Assembly (NCBI GenBank): GCA_019358875.1
Contig: JAHHIF010000005.1
Location: 62,001-126,000 of the forward strand
Direction of reading: 5' to 3'
Source: Symplocastrum torsivum CPER-KK1
Lineage (GTDB): Bacteria > Cyanobacteriota > Cyanobacteriia > Cyanobacteriales > Coleofasciculaceae
Length of the DNA: 64,000 bases
Made by a program: the position numbers and the translations under genes. Shown in pieces: positions 18,071-26,267 of this stretch. The stretch's first letter is position 1; each line of letters starts with the position of its first letter. The notes under the pieces were generated by a model. That model was not told where the DNA came from. It did no database searches and saw only the letters and a program-made list of their open reading frames with translations.

Positions 18071-19246
18071 GTGAGTACGAGAAGGTATTTGCACTTATCC
18101 CGCCGTCAAGTCATCCGTGGCATTTTAGCTACCACAGCCTTTGGAGTGACCTCAAAATTTGGCACAGGATGCAGTTCATCAACCGGAAGTCAAGCGGGTG
18201 CTGGGGCAGGTGGAGATGGTGAACTGATCATGGGATTCATTTATGTGGGGGCAAAAGATGACTATGGCTATAACCAAGCCCATGCTGAAGGGGCAGCAGG
18301 TGTTGCGAAGATTCCTGGAGTAAAAATTGTCGAGCAAGCCAGTGTTCCGGAAACCACTGAAGTTCAGGAAGCAATGCGGAACATGATCGAGGAAGATGGC
18401 GTAACTGTATTGTTTCCCACCTCCTTCGGCTATTTTGACCCCCACATCCTGGAACTGGCTAAAGAGTATCCCGAAGTGCAGTTTTTCCACTGTGGTGGAC
18501 TCTACCAGGAAGGAATGCCAAAAAATGTCGGGAGTTACTTCGGCTACATTGATGAAGCTCAGTACGTGGCAGGTATCGTCGCCGGACATACCACCAAGAC
18601 TGGCAAGTTAGGCTTTATTGCGGCTAAGCCCATTCCCCAAGTTTTACGGAATATCAACAGCTTCACCCTAGGTGCCCGTACCATAAAGCCAGAAATCACC
18701 ACACAAGTTATCTTCACCGGAGACTGGGCATTACCCGTTAAAGAGGCAGAAGCAGCGAATAGTATGGCTGACCAAGGAATTGATGTTCTCACCTGCCACG
18801 TAGACAGCCCGAAAGTTGTGATTGAAACAGCGGAGAAACGGGGGATTTTCAGTAGTGGCTATCATGCCAATCAAGCGACGCTAGCCCCCAAAGGGTATCT
18901 GACAGGTGCCGAGTGGGACTGGACAAAAGTTTACTCTGAGTACGCCGAAATGATCAAAGCTGGCAAAACCTTGATGAATGGTGGCATCCCGAACATAGTT
19001 CGAGGCGGGTTGAAGGAAGGCTTTTTAAAGATGTCGCCGTATGGTTCAGCCGTCGCCCAAGCAGCACAAAAGGGTGCTGATGGGGTGAAAGCCAAGTTTA
19101 TGGATGACACCATGGTGATTTACCAAGGTGCGCTGAAAGATAACGCGGGCAAAGTTGTTATTCCTGCTGGTAAGAGTTTCAAACAGCAAGATACTGAACT
19201 CGAAAAAATGAATTGGCTGGCAGAAGGAGTCGTCGGAAAGGTTTAG
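18071..19246 (+). CDS. BMP-family ABC transporter substrate-binding lipoprotein
   Basis: A 391-residue exported binding protein. The N-terminus has a twin-arginine motif (SRRQVIRG) and a lipobox-like GTGC at about residues 31-34, so it is probably a Tat-exported lipoprotein. The body is the basic membrane protein (BMP/PnrA-like) fold: MGFIYVGAKDDYGYNQAH, LFPTSFGYFDP, GKLGFIAAKP, TCHVDSPKVV and GYLTGAEWDW. BMP proteins classically bind nucleosides, but members near amidase genes probably bind other small nitrogen compounds. The start is GTG with an AAGGAGAG ribosome binding site. It heads a same-strand cluster of permeases, amidases and an ATPase. Confidence 0.9.
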   Translation: MSTRRYLHLSRRQVIRGILATTAFGVTSKFGTGCSSSTGSQAGAGAGGDGELIMGFIYVGAKDDYGYNQAHAEGAAGVAKIPGVKIVEQASVPETTEVQEAMRNMIEEDGVTVLFPTSFGYFDPHILELAKEYPEVQFFHCGGLYQEGMPKNVGSYFGYIDEAQYVAGIVAGHTTKTGKLGFIAAKPIPQVLRNINSFTLGARTIKPEITTQVIFTGDWALPVKEAEAANSMADQGIDVLTCHVDSPKVVIETAEKRGIFSSGYHANQATLAPKGYLTGAEWDWTKVYSEYAEMIKAGKTLMNGGIPNIVRGGLKEGFLKMSPYGSAVAQAAQKGADGVKAKFMDDTMVIYQGALKDNAGKVVIPAGKSFKQQDTELEKMNWLAEGVVGKV

Positions 19247-19320
19247 TTGTTGGTTGTTGGTTGTTGGTTGTTTGTTGTTGGTTGTTTGTTGTTTGTTGTT
19301 TGTTATTGGGTGTTCGCTTT
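19247..19320. repeat. STRR array, TTGTTGG/TTGTTTG heptamers
   Basis: Tandem heptamers of the TTGTTGG and TTGTTTG types fill nearly all of the gap between the lipoprotein and the first permease. In one frame they read as a false cysteine- and valine-rich hydrophobic extension of the permease, which is why a longer start was rejected. Confidence 0.8.
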
Positions 19321-20409
19321 ATGATTAACCGTCACAACTGGCGTAGAACGTTAGAGGCTATTTGTATTCCACTGGCGGCACTCTTCTTTTCCCTAGTTCT
19401 ATTTGGTGTGTTTTGTGCAGCGGTGGGTGCGAACCCGTTTGGGGTTTATGCCTCGATTTACAAAGCAGCATTTGGTAGTTGGCGTGCCTTTCAAAATACT
19501 CTGATTCGGGCAGCACCGTTGATGCTGACTTCCCTGTGTACAGCACTTCCTGCTCGTTTGGGCTTGATTATTATTGGGAATGAAGGCGCACTGGTGATTG
19601 GGGGAATTGGTGCAGTTGCCATGGGACTTGCCTTTGGTAACGCTCCTCCCTTAGTTGTCCAGCTTGCAATGGCGCTGGGTGGTATCATCTGCGGGGGATT
19701 GTGGATTGGTGCTGTAGGTGCATTGCGTCACTACAGGGGAGTCAATGAAACCATTAGTAGTTTGCTGTTGAACTATATTGCGATCGCTCTTTTGAACCAT
19801 CTAGTTGGTGGCCCAATGCGCGATCCCAGTTCCCTCAACAAACCCTCTAGCTACCCGCTTGCCGAGGTCAATATGCTGGGAACCCTTCCAGGCACCCGCG
19901 TTCACTACGGACTGATCTATGGCTTAATTGCCTGTATCATCGCCTACTTCCTCATCCAACGTACCACCTTTGGCTTTGCCGCCCGCACCGCCGGAGGCAA
20001 CATCCGTGCCGCCCGAATCGCCGGACTCCCTGTTGGCAAACTTACAATGGCAATCTGCTTCCTCGCAGGTTCCTGTGCTGGTTTAGCAGGCATGGTGGAA
20101 GTAGCCGCCGTACATGGACGCGCTAATGAATCCCTCAATTCCAACTACGGCTACAGCGGAATTTTAGTTGCCTTCATCGCCCGACATAACCCCCTCGCCG
20201 CCACATTAGTTTCGATTTTGGTGGGTGGTATTCTCACCAGTGGTGGAATCTTGCAACGGGCGCATCAACTCCCGGATGCCACTGTCCTAGTATTCCAAGG
20301 ACTAGTTTTCTTAGTCGTCATGTATAGCGAATCACTTTACGGACGTTTCGCAATCTTTAAAGAACCAGCAATAACCGTCAGCAGCCAGCCATCAGCCGTA
20401 ACAGTCTAA
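19321..20409 (+). CDS. ABC transporter permease, nucleoside/BMP type (first)
   Basis: A 362-residue integral membrane protein with about eight to ten hydrophobic helices, of the branched permease family that serves BMP-dependent and sugar ABC importers. Conserved features include LPARLGLIIIGNEGALVIGG and GVNETISSLLLNYIAI near the middle, and RTAGGNIRAARIAGL, the cytoplasmic loop that contacts the ATPase. I start it at the ATG at 19321 (MINRHNWRR), because the longer frame merely translates an STRR array. The last 10 residues (SSQPSAVTV) are encoded by an AGCCATCAGCC-type repeat, a short tail unlikely to matter for transport. Confidence 0.88.
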   Translation: MINRHNWRRTLEAICIPLAALFFSLVLFGVFCAAVGANPFGVYASIYKAAFGSWRAFQNTLIRAAPLMLTSLCTALPARLGLIIIGNEGALVIGGIGAVAMGLAFGNAPPLVVQLAMALGGIICGGLWIGAVGALRHYRGVNETISSLLLNYIAIALLNHLVGGPMRDPSSLNKPSSYPLAEVNMLGTLPGTRVHYGLIYGLIACIIAYFLIQRTTFGFAARTAGGNIRAARIAGLPVGKLTMAICFLAGSCAGLAGMVEVAAVHGRANESLNSNYGYSGILVAFIARHNPLAATLVSILVGGILTSGGILQRAHQLPDATVLVFQGLVFLVVMYSESLYGRFAIFKEPAITVSSQPSAVTV

Positions 20410-20496
20410 AGACGTTGTTAGTTTTTTGTCTTTTGTTTTTAGCACGACGAAATTGCATTCTTTCTAACAACCAATAACCAACAAAGGAGGAACCAA

Positions 20497-21423
20497 GTGG
20501 CAACAGAAGCACTAGGCTGGTGGGGCGTACCCCTAGCGATCGCAGCCGGAACAATGCGGGGTGGCACTCCCTTTCTCTTTGTCTCCCTAGGAGAATGCCT
20601 AACTGAGAAAAGCGGCAAAATCAACCTTGGATTAGAAGGAACACTACTAACTGGAGCAATGAGTGCCTACGCCATTTCTTATCTAACAGGTTCCCCTTGG
20701 CTAGGAGTCATTGTCGCTGGACTTGCAGGTATGGTTTTAGGCTTCATCCACGCTTGGCTTACCCAACAACCCAAAGTTAATGATGTTGCTGTCGGTATCG
20801 CCATGATTATCTTTGGTAGTGGGATTGCCTTCTTCTTCGGCAAACCCTTTATCCAACCCAAAGCCCCACAACTTCCTACGATTGATTTGGGGGGATGGAG
20901 TAGTATGCCAGCTTTGGAATCAGCTTTAAAAATTAGCCCACTTTTCTTACTCGGTGTTGCGATCGCGCCTTTGCTAGCGTGGTTCTTTAAATCAACTCGT
21001 TGGGGCTTATTTATCCGGGCTGTTGGGGATAGTCCTGAAGCGGCTATGGCAATGGGAGTCTCGATCAGACGAGTACGGATGCTCTGCATTATCGCTGGAA
21101 GCTGTTTAGCCGGAATTGGTGGAGCTTCACTGTCCCTCTACTACCCCGGCATCTGGAGTGAGCGCATCTCCAGTGGTCAAGGACTGATGGCAGTAGCATT
21201 GGTAATCTTTGCCCATTGGAATCCGATGCAATGTTTATATGCCTCATTACTATTTGGTGGCGCTCAAGCACTTGGTCCTGCGCTCCAATCTGTCGGCGTA
21301 GACTCCTACTACTACTTATTTAATGCCGCACCCTACATCCTGACGCTAGCAATCATGATTATCACCTGCTCACCAAAGCGAACGCTAACAGGTGTACCAG
21401 GAGCATTAGGTACTACTCAGTAG
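20497..21423 (+). CDS. ABC transporter permease, nucleoside/BMP type (second)
   Basis: A 308-residue membrane protein, the second permease of the importer. It carries GGTPFLFVSLGECLTEKSGK and INLGLEGTLL, the typical start of the second permease of this family, and the EAA-like loop GDSPEAAMAMGVSIRRVR. It starts at a GTG at 20497, supported by a strong AAAGGAGG at 20483-20490. The pair of permeases with a double ATPase matches the usual composition of BMP-type importers. The AGTAGTCAGC-type repeat follows the stop codon. Confidence 0.88.
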   Translation: MATEALGWWGVPLAIAAGTMRGGTPFLFVSLGECLTEKSGKINLGLEGTLLTGAMSAYAISYLTGSPWLGVIVAGLAGMVLGFIHAWLTQQPKVNDVAVGIAMIIFGSGIAFFFGKPFIQPKAPQLPTIDLGGWSSMPALESALKISPLFLLGVAIAPLLAWFFKSTRWGLFIRAVGDSPEAAMAMGVSIRRVRMLCIIAGSCLAGIGGASLSLYYPGIWSERISSGQGLMAVALVIFAHWNPMQCLYASLLFGGAQALGPALQSVGVDSYYYLFNAAPYILTLAIMIITCSPKRTLTGVPGALGTTQ

Positions 21424-21594
21424 TCAGCTTTCAGCTAATAGCTTGCATCTAAACGTGATGTTTGGACTCAACTTTGTATGAATCGTCATTTGTTCTTGAT
21501 TGTTCTTTGTAACTCATCACAGTTCTTGCAGAAATTAATCGTTCATTATTAATAGTCAACAGTGAACAGTCAACAAACAACAAATAACTGAACA

Positions 21595-22011
21595 ATGTCA
21601 GATACGTTAAAGCTTGCAGTGAATGGCACGTTGATGCATGGATTGGAACTCAACGGTAATCTTCTCGCCATAGGTGCAATTTTTGGACGAGAAGCAACCA
21701 CAGAACCCGCTTATCGACTTTGGTCAATTGATGACCAGTATCCAGCAATGGTGCGAGTTTCGGATGGAGGGGCAGCGATCGCGGTTGAAGTCTGGTTAGT
21801 TCCTGCTGCCGGACTTGCAACGATTTTATTGCAAGAACCACCAGGATTATGCATTGGCAAGGTTCGCTTAACCGATGGCGAAATCGTATTGGGGGTTTTA
21901 GGAGAACCAATCGCTTGTGAAAACAAGCAAGAGATTACTCAATGGGGTGGTTGGCGTACCTACATCGAATCACTGGAAATCAAGCAATCATCACCCTTAG
22001 CTCAAACATAG
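21595..22011 (+). CDS. Free-standing allophanate hydrolase C-terminal domain protein
   Basis: A 138-residue protein corresponding to the C-terminal domain of allophanate hydrolase (AtzF), a gamma-glutamylcyclotransferase-like fold. Motifs: VNGTLMHGLELNGNLL, EPAYRLWSIDDQYPAM, AIAVEVWLVP, LLQEPPGLCIGKV and GVLGEPIACE. In complete AtzF this domain follows the amidase domain and processes the product of allophanate hydrolysis (N-carboxycarbamate). No amidase-signature domain is encoded anywhere in the window, so its partner must lie elsewhere or its role differs. It lies 12 bp before the formamidase-like gene on the same strand, so both are probably co-transcribed. Confidence 0.75.
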   Translation: MSDTLKLAVNGTLMHGLELNGNLLAIGAIFGREATTEPAYRLWSIDDQYPAMVRVSDGGAAIAVEVWLVPAAGLATILLQEPPGLCIGKVRLTDGEIVLGVLGEPIACENKQEITQWGGWRTYIESLEIKQSSPLAQT

Positions 22012-22023
22012 AAGAGGCAAAAC

Positions 22024-23058
22024 ATGAGTGGACTAGGCGGTTTAAATAAGTCACCCGATGGTGTCGTTATCGGTTTAGTGCAATTGCAACTACCGAACGT
22101 GGTTACGCCTGACGACTTAGCCGCACAATGCGATCGCATTTGCACCTTAGTTGCCAAAGCAAGACGCAATCTCCCAACAATGGATTTAGTCGTCTTCCCA
22201 GAATATGCCTTACACGGTCTGTCGATGGACACCAATCCAGAAATCATGTGTCGCATAGATGGAGTAGAAGTCCAGGCATTCCAAAAAGCTTGCCGAGATA
22301 ACCAAATCTGGGGCTGTTTCTCAATCATGGAGTACAATCCTCACGGCAACCCCTACAACAGCGGCATCATCATTGATGACAAAGGCGAACTAAAACTCTA
22401 CTACCGCAAACTCCATCCTTGGGTACCCGTAGAACCGTGGGAACCCGGTAATCTCGGCATCCCTGTCTGCGAAGGACCGAACGGCAGCACCCTAGCCCTA
22501 ATCATCTGCCACGACGGAATGTTTCCAGAAATGGCACGAGAATGTGCCTACAAAGGCGCAGACATCATGCTCCGCACAGCAGGCTACACCGCACCCATCC
22601 GTCATAGCTGGAAAATCACCAACCAAACCAACGCCTTCTGCAACTTAATGTACACCGCTTCCGTATGTATGTGCGGCACTGACGGCACCTTCGACTCAAT
22701 GGGTGAAGGTATGATTGTCAACTTCGACGGCACCCCAATCGTCACAGGTAGCAGTCGCCCCAATGAAATCATCACAGCAGAAATCCGACCCAAACTAGTC
22801 CAAGAAGCACGGCATCTCTGGAGCGTAGAAAACAACATATACCAATTTGGTCACCGAGGTTACGTCGCCGTCAAAGGAGGCGCTCAAGACTGCCCCTATA
22901 CATACATGAAAGATTTAGTCAATGGCTGCTACCGACTACCTTGGGAAGACCAAGTAGCTCACACCGACGGCACCTCCTGCGGCTTCCCAGCACCCACAAG
23001 AGACTACCAAGGAGAAGAACTCCCGACGAGCGATCGCGTATCAAATGCGATCGGCTGA
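22024..23058 (+). CDS. Formamidase/aliphatic amidase (nitrilase superfamily)
   Basis: A 344-residue C-N hydrolase with the Glu-Lys-Cys triad of the nitrilase superfamily in view: VFPEYALHG (Glu60), YYRKLHPW (Lys129) and IICHDGMFPE (Cys162). The long C-terminal part (VCMCGTDGTFDSMGEGM, NIYQFGHRGY) is specific to the AmiE/AmiF branch, whose members hydrolyse short aliphatic amides or formamide to ammonia and acid. Length and spacing suit AmiF; formamide is the likeliest substrate but is not proven. It sits between the allophanate-domain gene and the biuret-hydrolase-like gene and would release ammonium inside the cell. Confidence 0.88.
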   Translation: MSGLGGLNKSPDGVVIGLVQLQLPNVVTPDDLAAQCDRICTLVAKARRNLPTMDLVVFPEYALHGLSMDTNPEIMCRIDGVEVQAFQKACRDNQIWGCFSIMEYNPHGNPYNSGIIIDDKGELKLYYRKLHPWVPVEPWEPGNLGIPVCEGPNGSTLALIICHDGMFPEMARECAYKGADIMLRTAGYTAPIRHSWKITNQTNAFCNLMYTASVCMCGTDGTFDSMGEGMIVNFDGTPIVTGSSRPNEIITAEIRPKLVQEARHLWSVENNIYQFGHRGYVAVKGGAQDCPYTYMKDLVNGCYRLPWEDQVAHTDGTSCGFPAPTRDYQGEELPTSDRVSNAIG

Positions 23059-23200
23059 CATCTAACCTGAAAATAGGTGGTAGGTGTTAGGGGAGAGGGA
23101 TTTTCATTGCAATGTTTATGTACTCCTCTTCCCCAACCTCACCCACATTCCCCAACCCTTGCAATAACCCAAAAAATCTTCTATTCACCCGCGAAAACAC

Positions 23201-23284
23201 CTTGTGCAGGGGGTCTGGAGGAGGCACTCCGTCCCCCAGTGGGGGGGTTTGGGGGGGGACCTCCCCCCAATCCGGGTTTTTCCC
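23201..23284. repeat. G/C-run palindromic spacer
   Basis: A 311-bp gap (23059-23369) separates the formamidase and biuret-hydrolase-like genes. Within it, runs of seven or eight G and six C (around 23233-23270) can fold into several alternative stems, for example GTCCCCCAGTGGGGGGG. It resembles a dispersed non-coding element. Frames through it were judged spurious. No other gene is seen in the gap. Confidence 0.5.
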
Positions 23285-23369
23285 AGAAACCACAAATACC
23301 AACAAACCATTGGAAAGCAAGGTAGTTAAACCTTACCTAAAACTTATTCACTACCTACAGAGGTCAACT

Positions 23370-24098
23370 ATGGGATGTTTCATTGAAGCCGAACCTTATC
23401 CTTACCCCTACAACGGAGACTTACGTCCAGAAAACACAGTCCTGCTAATCATCGACATGCAAGTCGATTTCTGCGGACACGGTGGCTATGTTGACAAAAT
23501 GGGTTACGACCTCTCCCTAACTCGCGCCCCCATCGAACCAATCCAGCGAGTACTAGAAATAGCAAGAGCAAAAGGCTTCCCCATAATCCACACCCGCGAA
23601 GGACACCGCCCCGATCTCTCCGACTTGCCAGAAAACAAACAATGGCGATCGCGTCAAATCGGAGCAGGCATTGGCGACCCCGGCTCCTGCGGCAAAATCC
23701 TAGTACGCGGTGAAATGGGCTGGGAAATCATCCCCGAACTCGCCCCCCTCCCCGGAGAAATCATCATCGACAAACCTGGAAAAGGCTCATTCTACGCCAC
23801 AGACTTAGACCTAATCCTAAAGAGGAAAAGCATCCAAAACATCATCCTGACTGGTGTTACAACCGATGTCTGCGTCCACACCACCATGCGCGATGCCAAC
23901 GATAGAGGCTACGAATGCCTACTGCTATCCGACTGCACCGCCGCAACCGACTACGGCAACTACCTCGCCGCCCTCAAAATGATCAAAATGCAAGGAGGTG
24001 TTTTTGGAGCTGTTGCCGACTCAAACGCCTTTATTGAAGCAGTTCATAGCTCTCAGCCATCAGCAGTCGGCACTCAGCTAGCTTCGAGTCGCCCATGA
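23370..24098 (+). CDS. Biuret-amidohydrolase-like cysteine hydrolase (isochorismatase fold)
   Basis: A protein of 242 residues. The catalytic Asp lies in [20 protein letters not shown] (Asp29), the Lys in [12 protein letters not shown] and the nucleophile in [20 protein letters not shown]. The start region ([19 protein letters not shown]) and the segment [11 protein letters not shown] with IGAGIGDPG closely match, from memory, the biuret hydrolase BiuH of Rhizobium, which cleaves biuret to allophanate and ammonia. The ATG at 23370 follows AGAGGTC and gives this N-terminus. The last dozen residues ([16 protein letters not shown]) come from a CAGCCATCAGC-type repeat. Other N-carbamoyl substrates remain possible. 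Confidence 0.8.
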   Translation: MGCFIEAEPYPYPYNGDLRPENTVLLIIDMQVDFCGHGGYVDKMGYDLSLTRAPIEPIQRVLEIARAKGFPIIHTREGHRPDLSDLPENKQWRSRQIGAGIGDPGSCGKILVRGEMGWEIIPELAPLPGEIIIDKPGKGSFYATDLDLILKRKSIQNIILTGVTTDVCVHTTMRDANDRGYECLLLSDCTAATDYGNYLAALKMIKMQGGVFGAVADSNAFIEAVHSSQPSAVGTQLASSRP

Positions 24099-24206
24099 GC
24101 AGAAGTCAGACGTTCTCCACCTTACAACAATAGTTTTGAACTGTTAGTTATTAGTGACCAAAAAGCAGAACCAACAAACAACAAACAACAAACTACTGAC
24201 AACCAG

Positions 24207-25751
24207 ATGAACACCATAACAGCCAGCACTCCTATACAGATAGATAAGCCATTAGAACTAGAAGTGGTGAACATGACCAAGCAATTTGGTACCTTTACCG
24301 CCTTAGATAATGTGTCAATGACACTGAAGCCAGGAACCTTTCACGCCTTACTTGGAGAAAATGGAGCCGGTAAAAGTACCTTAGTGAAGTGCATCATGGG
24401 TTTCTACACCCCTACCTCAGGTCAGGTGCTGATTGATAAACAAGTACGCACCATCAATAGTCCTCGTGATGCTCACCAGTACGGCATCGGCATGGTTTAC
24501 CAACACTTTACCTCAGTTCCAGCGATGACCGTGGCAGAAAATCTTGTGCTGTCTCGCTTCGATAGCCCCAATCTAATCAACTGGAAACAAGAATACGAGC
24601 AGTTAAATGCCTTCATGCAAACCGCTCCTTTTCAAGTTCCTCTAGATGTCCCGATCGCACAATTAGCCGCAGGGCAAAAGCAAAAGCTAGAAATCCTTAA
24701 ACAAATTTATCTCAAAGTCCGCATTTTAATTCTGGATGAACCAACTTCTGTCCTTACCCCACAAGAAGCAGATGAAGTCTTAGGCTTACTTCGTCAAGAA
24801 GTAACGGCTGGAAAGTTGAGTGTATTAATCATCAGCCACAAATTTCGGGAAGTGATGGCATTTTGTGATGAAATTACCGTACTACGAAAGGGCAAGTTTG
24901 CAGGTCGTGATTTGGTGAAAGATCTCACCGTCTCAGACATGTCTGAGATGATGATGGGAGAGAAACGAGAGCCAAAACAGGTTGAAAAAACTAAACTCAA
25001 AGCCACAACTCCTGTCCTAGAAATTCAAAGTATTCATGCCGACAAAGACAATGGTTTAGAGGCTGTTTCCGGCGTAAACCTGACCGTCCACAGTGGTGAA
25101 ATTGTTGGTATTGCAGGTATTTCTGGTAATGGTCAACGGGAACTGGTTGAAGTACTAGCCGGCCAACGTCCGGCAACAGCAGGACAGATGTTGGTTAATG
25201 GTGAAGTATATACTGCAACGCGATCGCAAATGTATCGCCATCGCATTTTCGCATTACCAGAGGAACCCCTACGCAACGCCTGTGTCGCGCACATGAGTGT
25301 TGCTGAAAACATGGCACTGCGGACATTTGACCGTCCCCCCCAAGCCAAAGGATTGCTACTGATGTTCCAGGCAATGCGACAGATGGCTCAAGGTTTGATT
25401 GCTCGATTTTCAGTGAAAACGCCTTCAACAGAAACACCAATTGGCAACCTTTCGGGAGGCAATGTGCAACGTGCTGTCCTAGCACGAGAACTCTCTGCCG
25501 AGTACATTCAGCTATTGATTGCAGCTAACCCTTGCTTTGGTCTAGATTTTGCGGCGGTAGAGTTCATTCACACTCAGATTGTTGAAGCACGAAACCGAGG
25601 CGTTGCCGTATTACTTGTAAGCGAAGATTTGGATGAATTGCTGAAACTCGCTGACCGGATTTTAGTCATTAGCGATGGCAAGTTTGTTTATGAAAGTGCG
25701 ACAAGTAATGCTGATTTTGCCACGATTGGACGCAGTATGGCAGGACACTAA
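24207..25751 (+). CDS. ABC transporter double ATPase, nucleoside/BMP type
   Basis: A 514-residue protein with two nucleotide-binding domains. The first is canonical: Walker A GENGAGKST (about residue 50), a signature region QLAAGQKQKLEI and Walker B ILILDEPTSVLTP. The second has the degenerate Walker A typical of this subfamily (GISGNGQRELVEVLAG), a good signature LSGGNVQRAVLARELS and a divergent Walker B (LLIAANPCFGLD). It should energise the importer formed with the two permeases and the BMP lipoprotein, although here it is separated from them by three enzyme genes. Its stop overlaps the next start by one base (TAATG). Confidence 0.9.
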   Translation: MNTITASTPIQIDKPLELEVVNMTKQFGTFTALDNVSMTLKPGTFHALLGENGAGKSTLVKCIMGFYTPTSGQVLIDKQVRTINSPRDAHQYGIGMVYQHFTSVPAMTVAENLVLSRFDSPNLINWKQEYEQLNAFMQTAPFQVPLDVPIAQLAAGQKQKLEILKQIYLKVRILILDEPTSVLTPQEADEVLGLLRQEVTAGKLSVLIISHKFREVMAFCDEITVLRKGKFAGRDLVKDLTVSDMSEMMMGEKREPKQVEKTKLKATTPVLEIQSIHADKDNGLEAVSGVNLTVHSGEIVGIAGISGNGQRELVEVLAGQRPATAGQMLVNGEVYTATRSQMYRHRIFALPEEPLRNACVAHMSVAENMALRTFDRPPQAKGLLLMFQAMRQMAQGLIARFSVKTPSTETPIGNLSGGNVQRAVLARELSAEYIQLLIAANPCFGLDFAAVEFIHTQIVEARNRGVAVLLVSEDLDELLKLADRILVISDGKFVYESATSNADFATIGRSMAGH

Positions 25752-26140
25752 TGCAACAAGTTTTAATTCTCAAAGACTTACTCAATATCGCAGTACGGCA
25801 AGATGAATTATCCTGGGAACCTTTCCGTATAGGGGTTGATATCTACCGACTCTATAAAGATGGAGAAAAAGGTGCAGCCGCTGCATTATTACGCTATAAA
25901 CCCGGAGCAAGTGTTCCCCAACATGACCATATCGGTTTTGAACACATCTTTATTTTGTCTGGTTCACAAACTGATCAAAACGGTGAACACCAAGTAGGAA
26001 CCCTTGTAATTAACCCACCAAGTAGTAATCACAAGGTTATTAGCAAAGACGGTTGTATTGTCCTAGCAATTTGGGAAAAACCGATTTCCATCACCAGTTG
26101 TGAAACCACCAACAACCAAGAACCAACAACCAACAACTAA
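25751..26140 (+). CDS. Cupin-domain protein (ChrR-like)
   Basis: A 129-residue single-domain cupin. The metal-binding motif is visible as QHDHIGFEHIFILSG with a later NHKV, giving His, His, Glu and His ligands as in ChrR-type cupins. It begins on the last base of the ATPase stop codon, so translation is coupled. Its job in the cluster is unknown: it could sense or isomerise a substrate. The last ten or so residues (TTNNQEPTTNN) are encoded by an AACAACC-type STRR, a tail probably added by repeat expansion through the former stop. Confidence 0.75.
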   Translation: MQQVLILKDLLNIAVRQDELSWEPFRIGVDIYRLYKDGEKGAAAALLRYKPGASVPQHDHIGFEHIFILSGSQTDQNGEHQVGTLVINPPSSNHKVISKDGCIVLAIWEKPISITSCETTNNQEPTTNN

Positions 26141-26146
26141 AATGAC

Positions 26147-26225
26147 GATCCCCCCTAGCCCCCCTTAAAAAGGAGGGAACCGAGCTGTTCAAAGTCCCCC
26201 TTTTTAAGGGGGATTTAGGGGGATC
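26147..26225. repeat. 79-bp GC-rich palindromic repeat (intergenic copy)
   Basis: GATCCCCCCTA at the left end and a near-complement TTAGGGGGATC at the right, with inner arms CCCCCTTAAAAAGGAGGG and CCCCCTTTTTAAGGGGG. This symmetric element lies between the cupin and the second cysteine hydrolase. Related arms occur inside genes at 11690-11757 and 15376-15412. Confidence 0.7.
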
Positions 26226-26267
26226 GAACACTCTTTGATACTTCTTAGATATCCTTTAACCACAACA

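Noticed and set aside
19213..19320. N-terminal extension of the first permease
   Set aside because: It merely translates the TTGTTGG heptamer array; the family start is the ATG at 19321.
23112..23369. N-terminal extension of the BiuH-like hydrolase
   Set aside because: It reads through the G/C-run spacer; the ATG at 23370 with AGAGGTC matches the family N-terminus.
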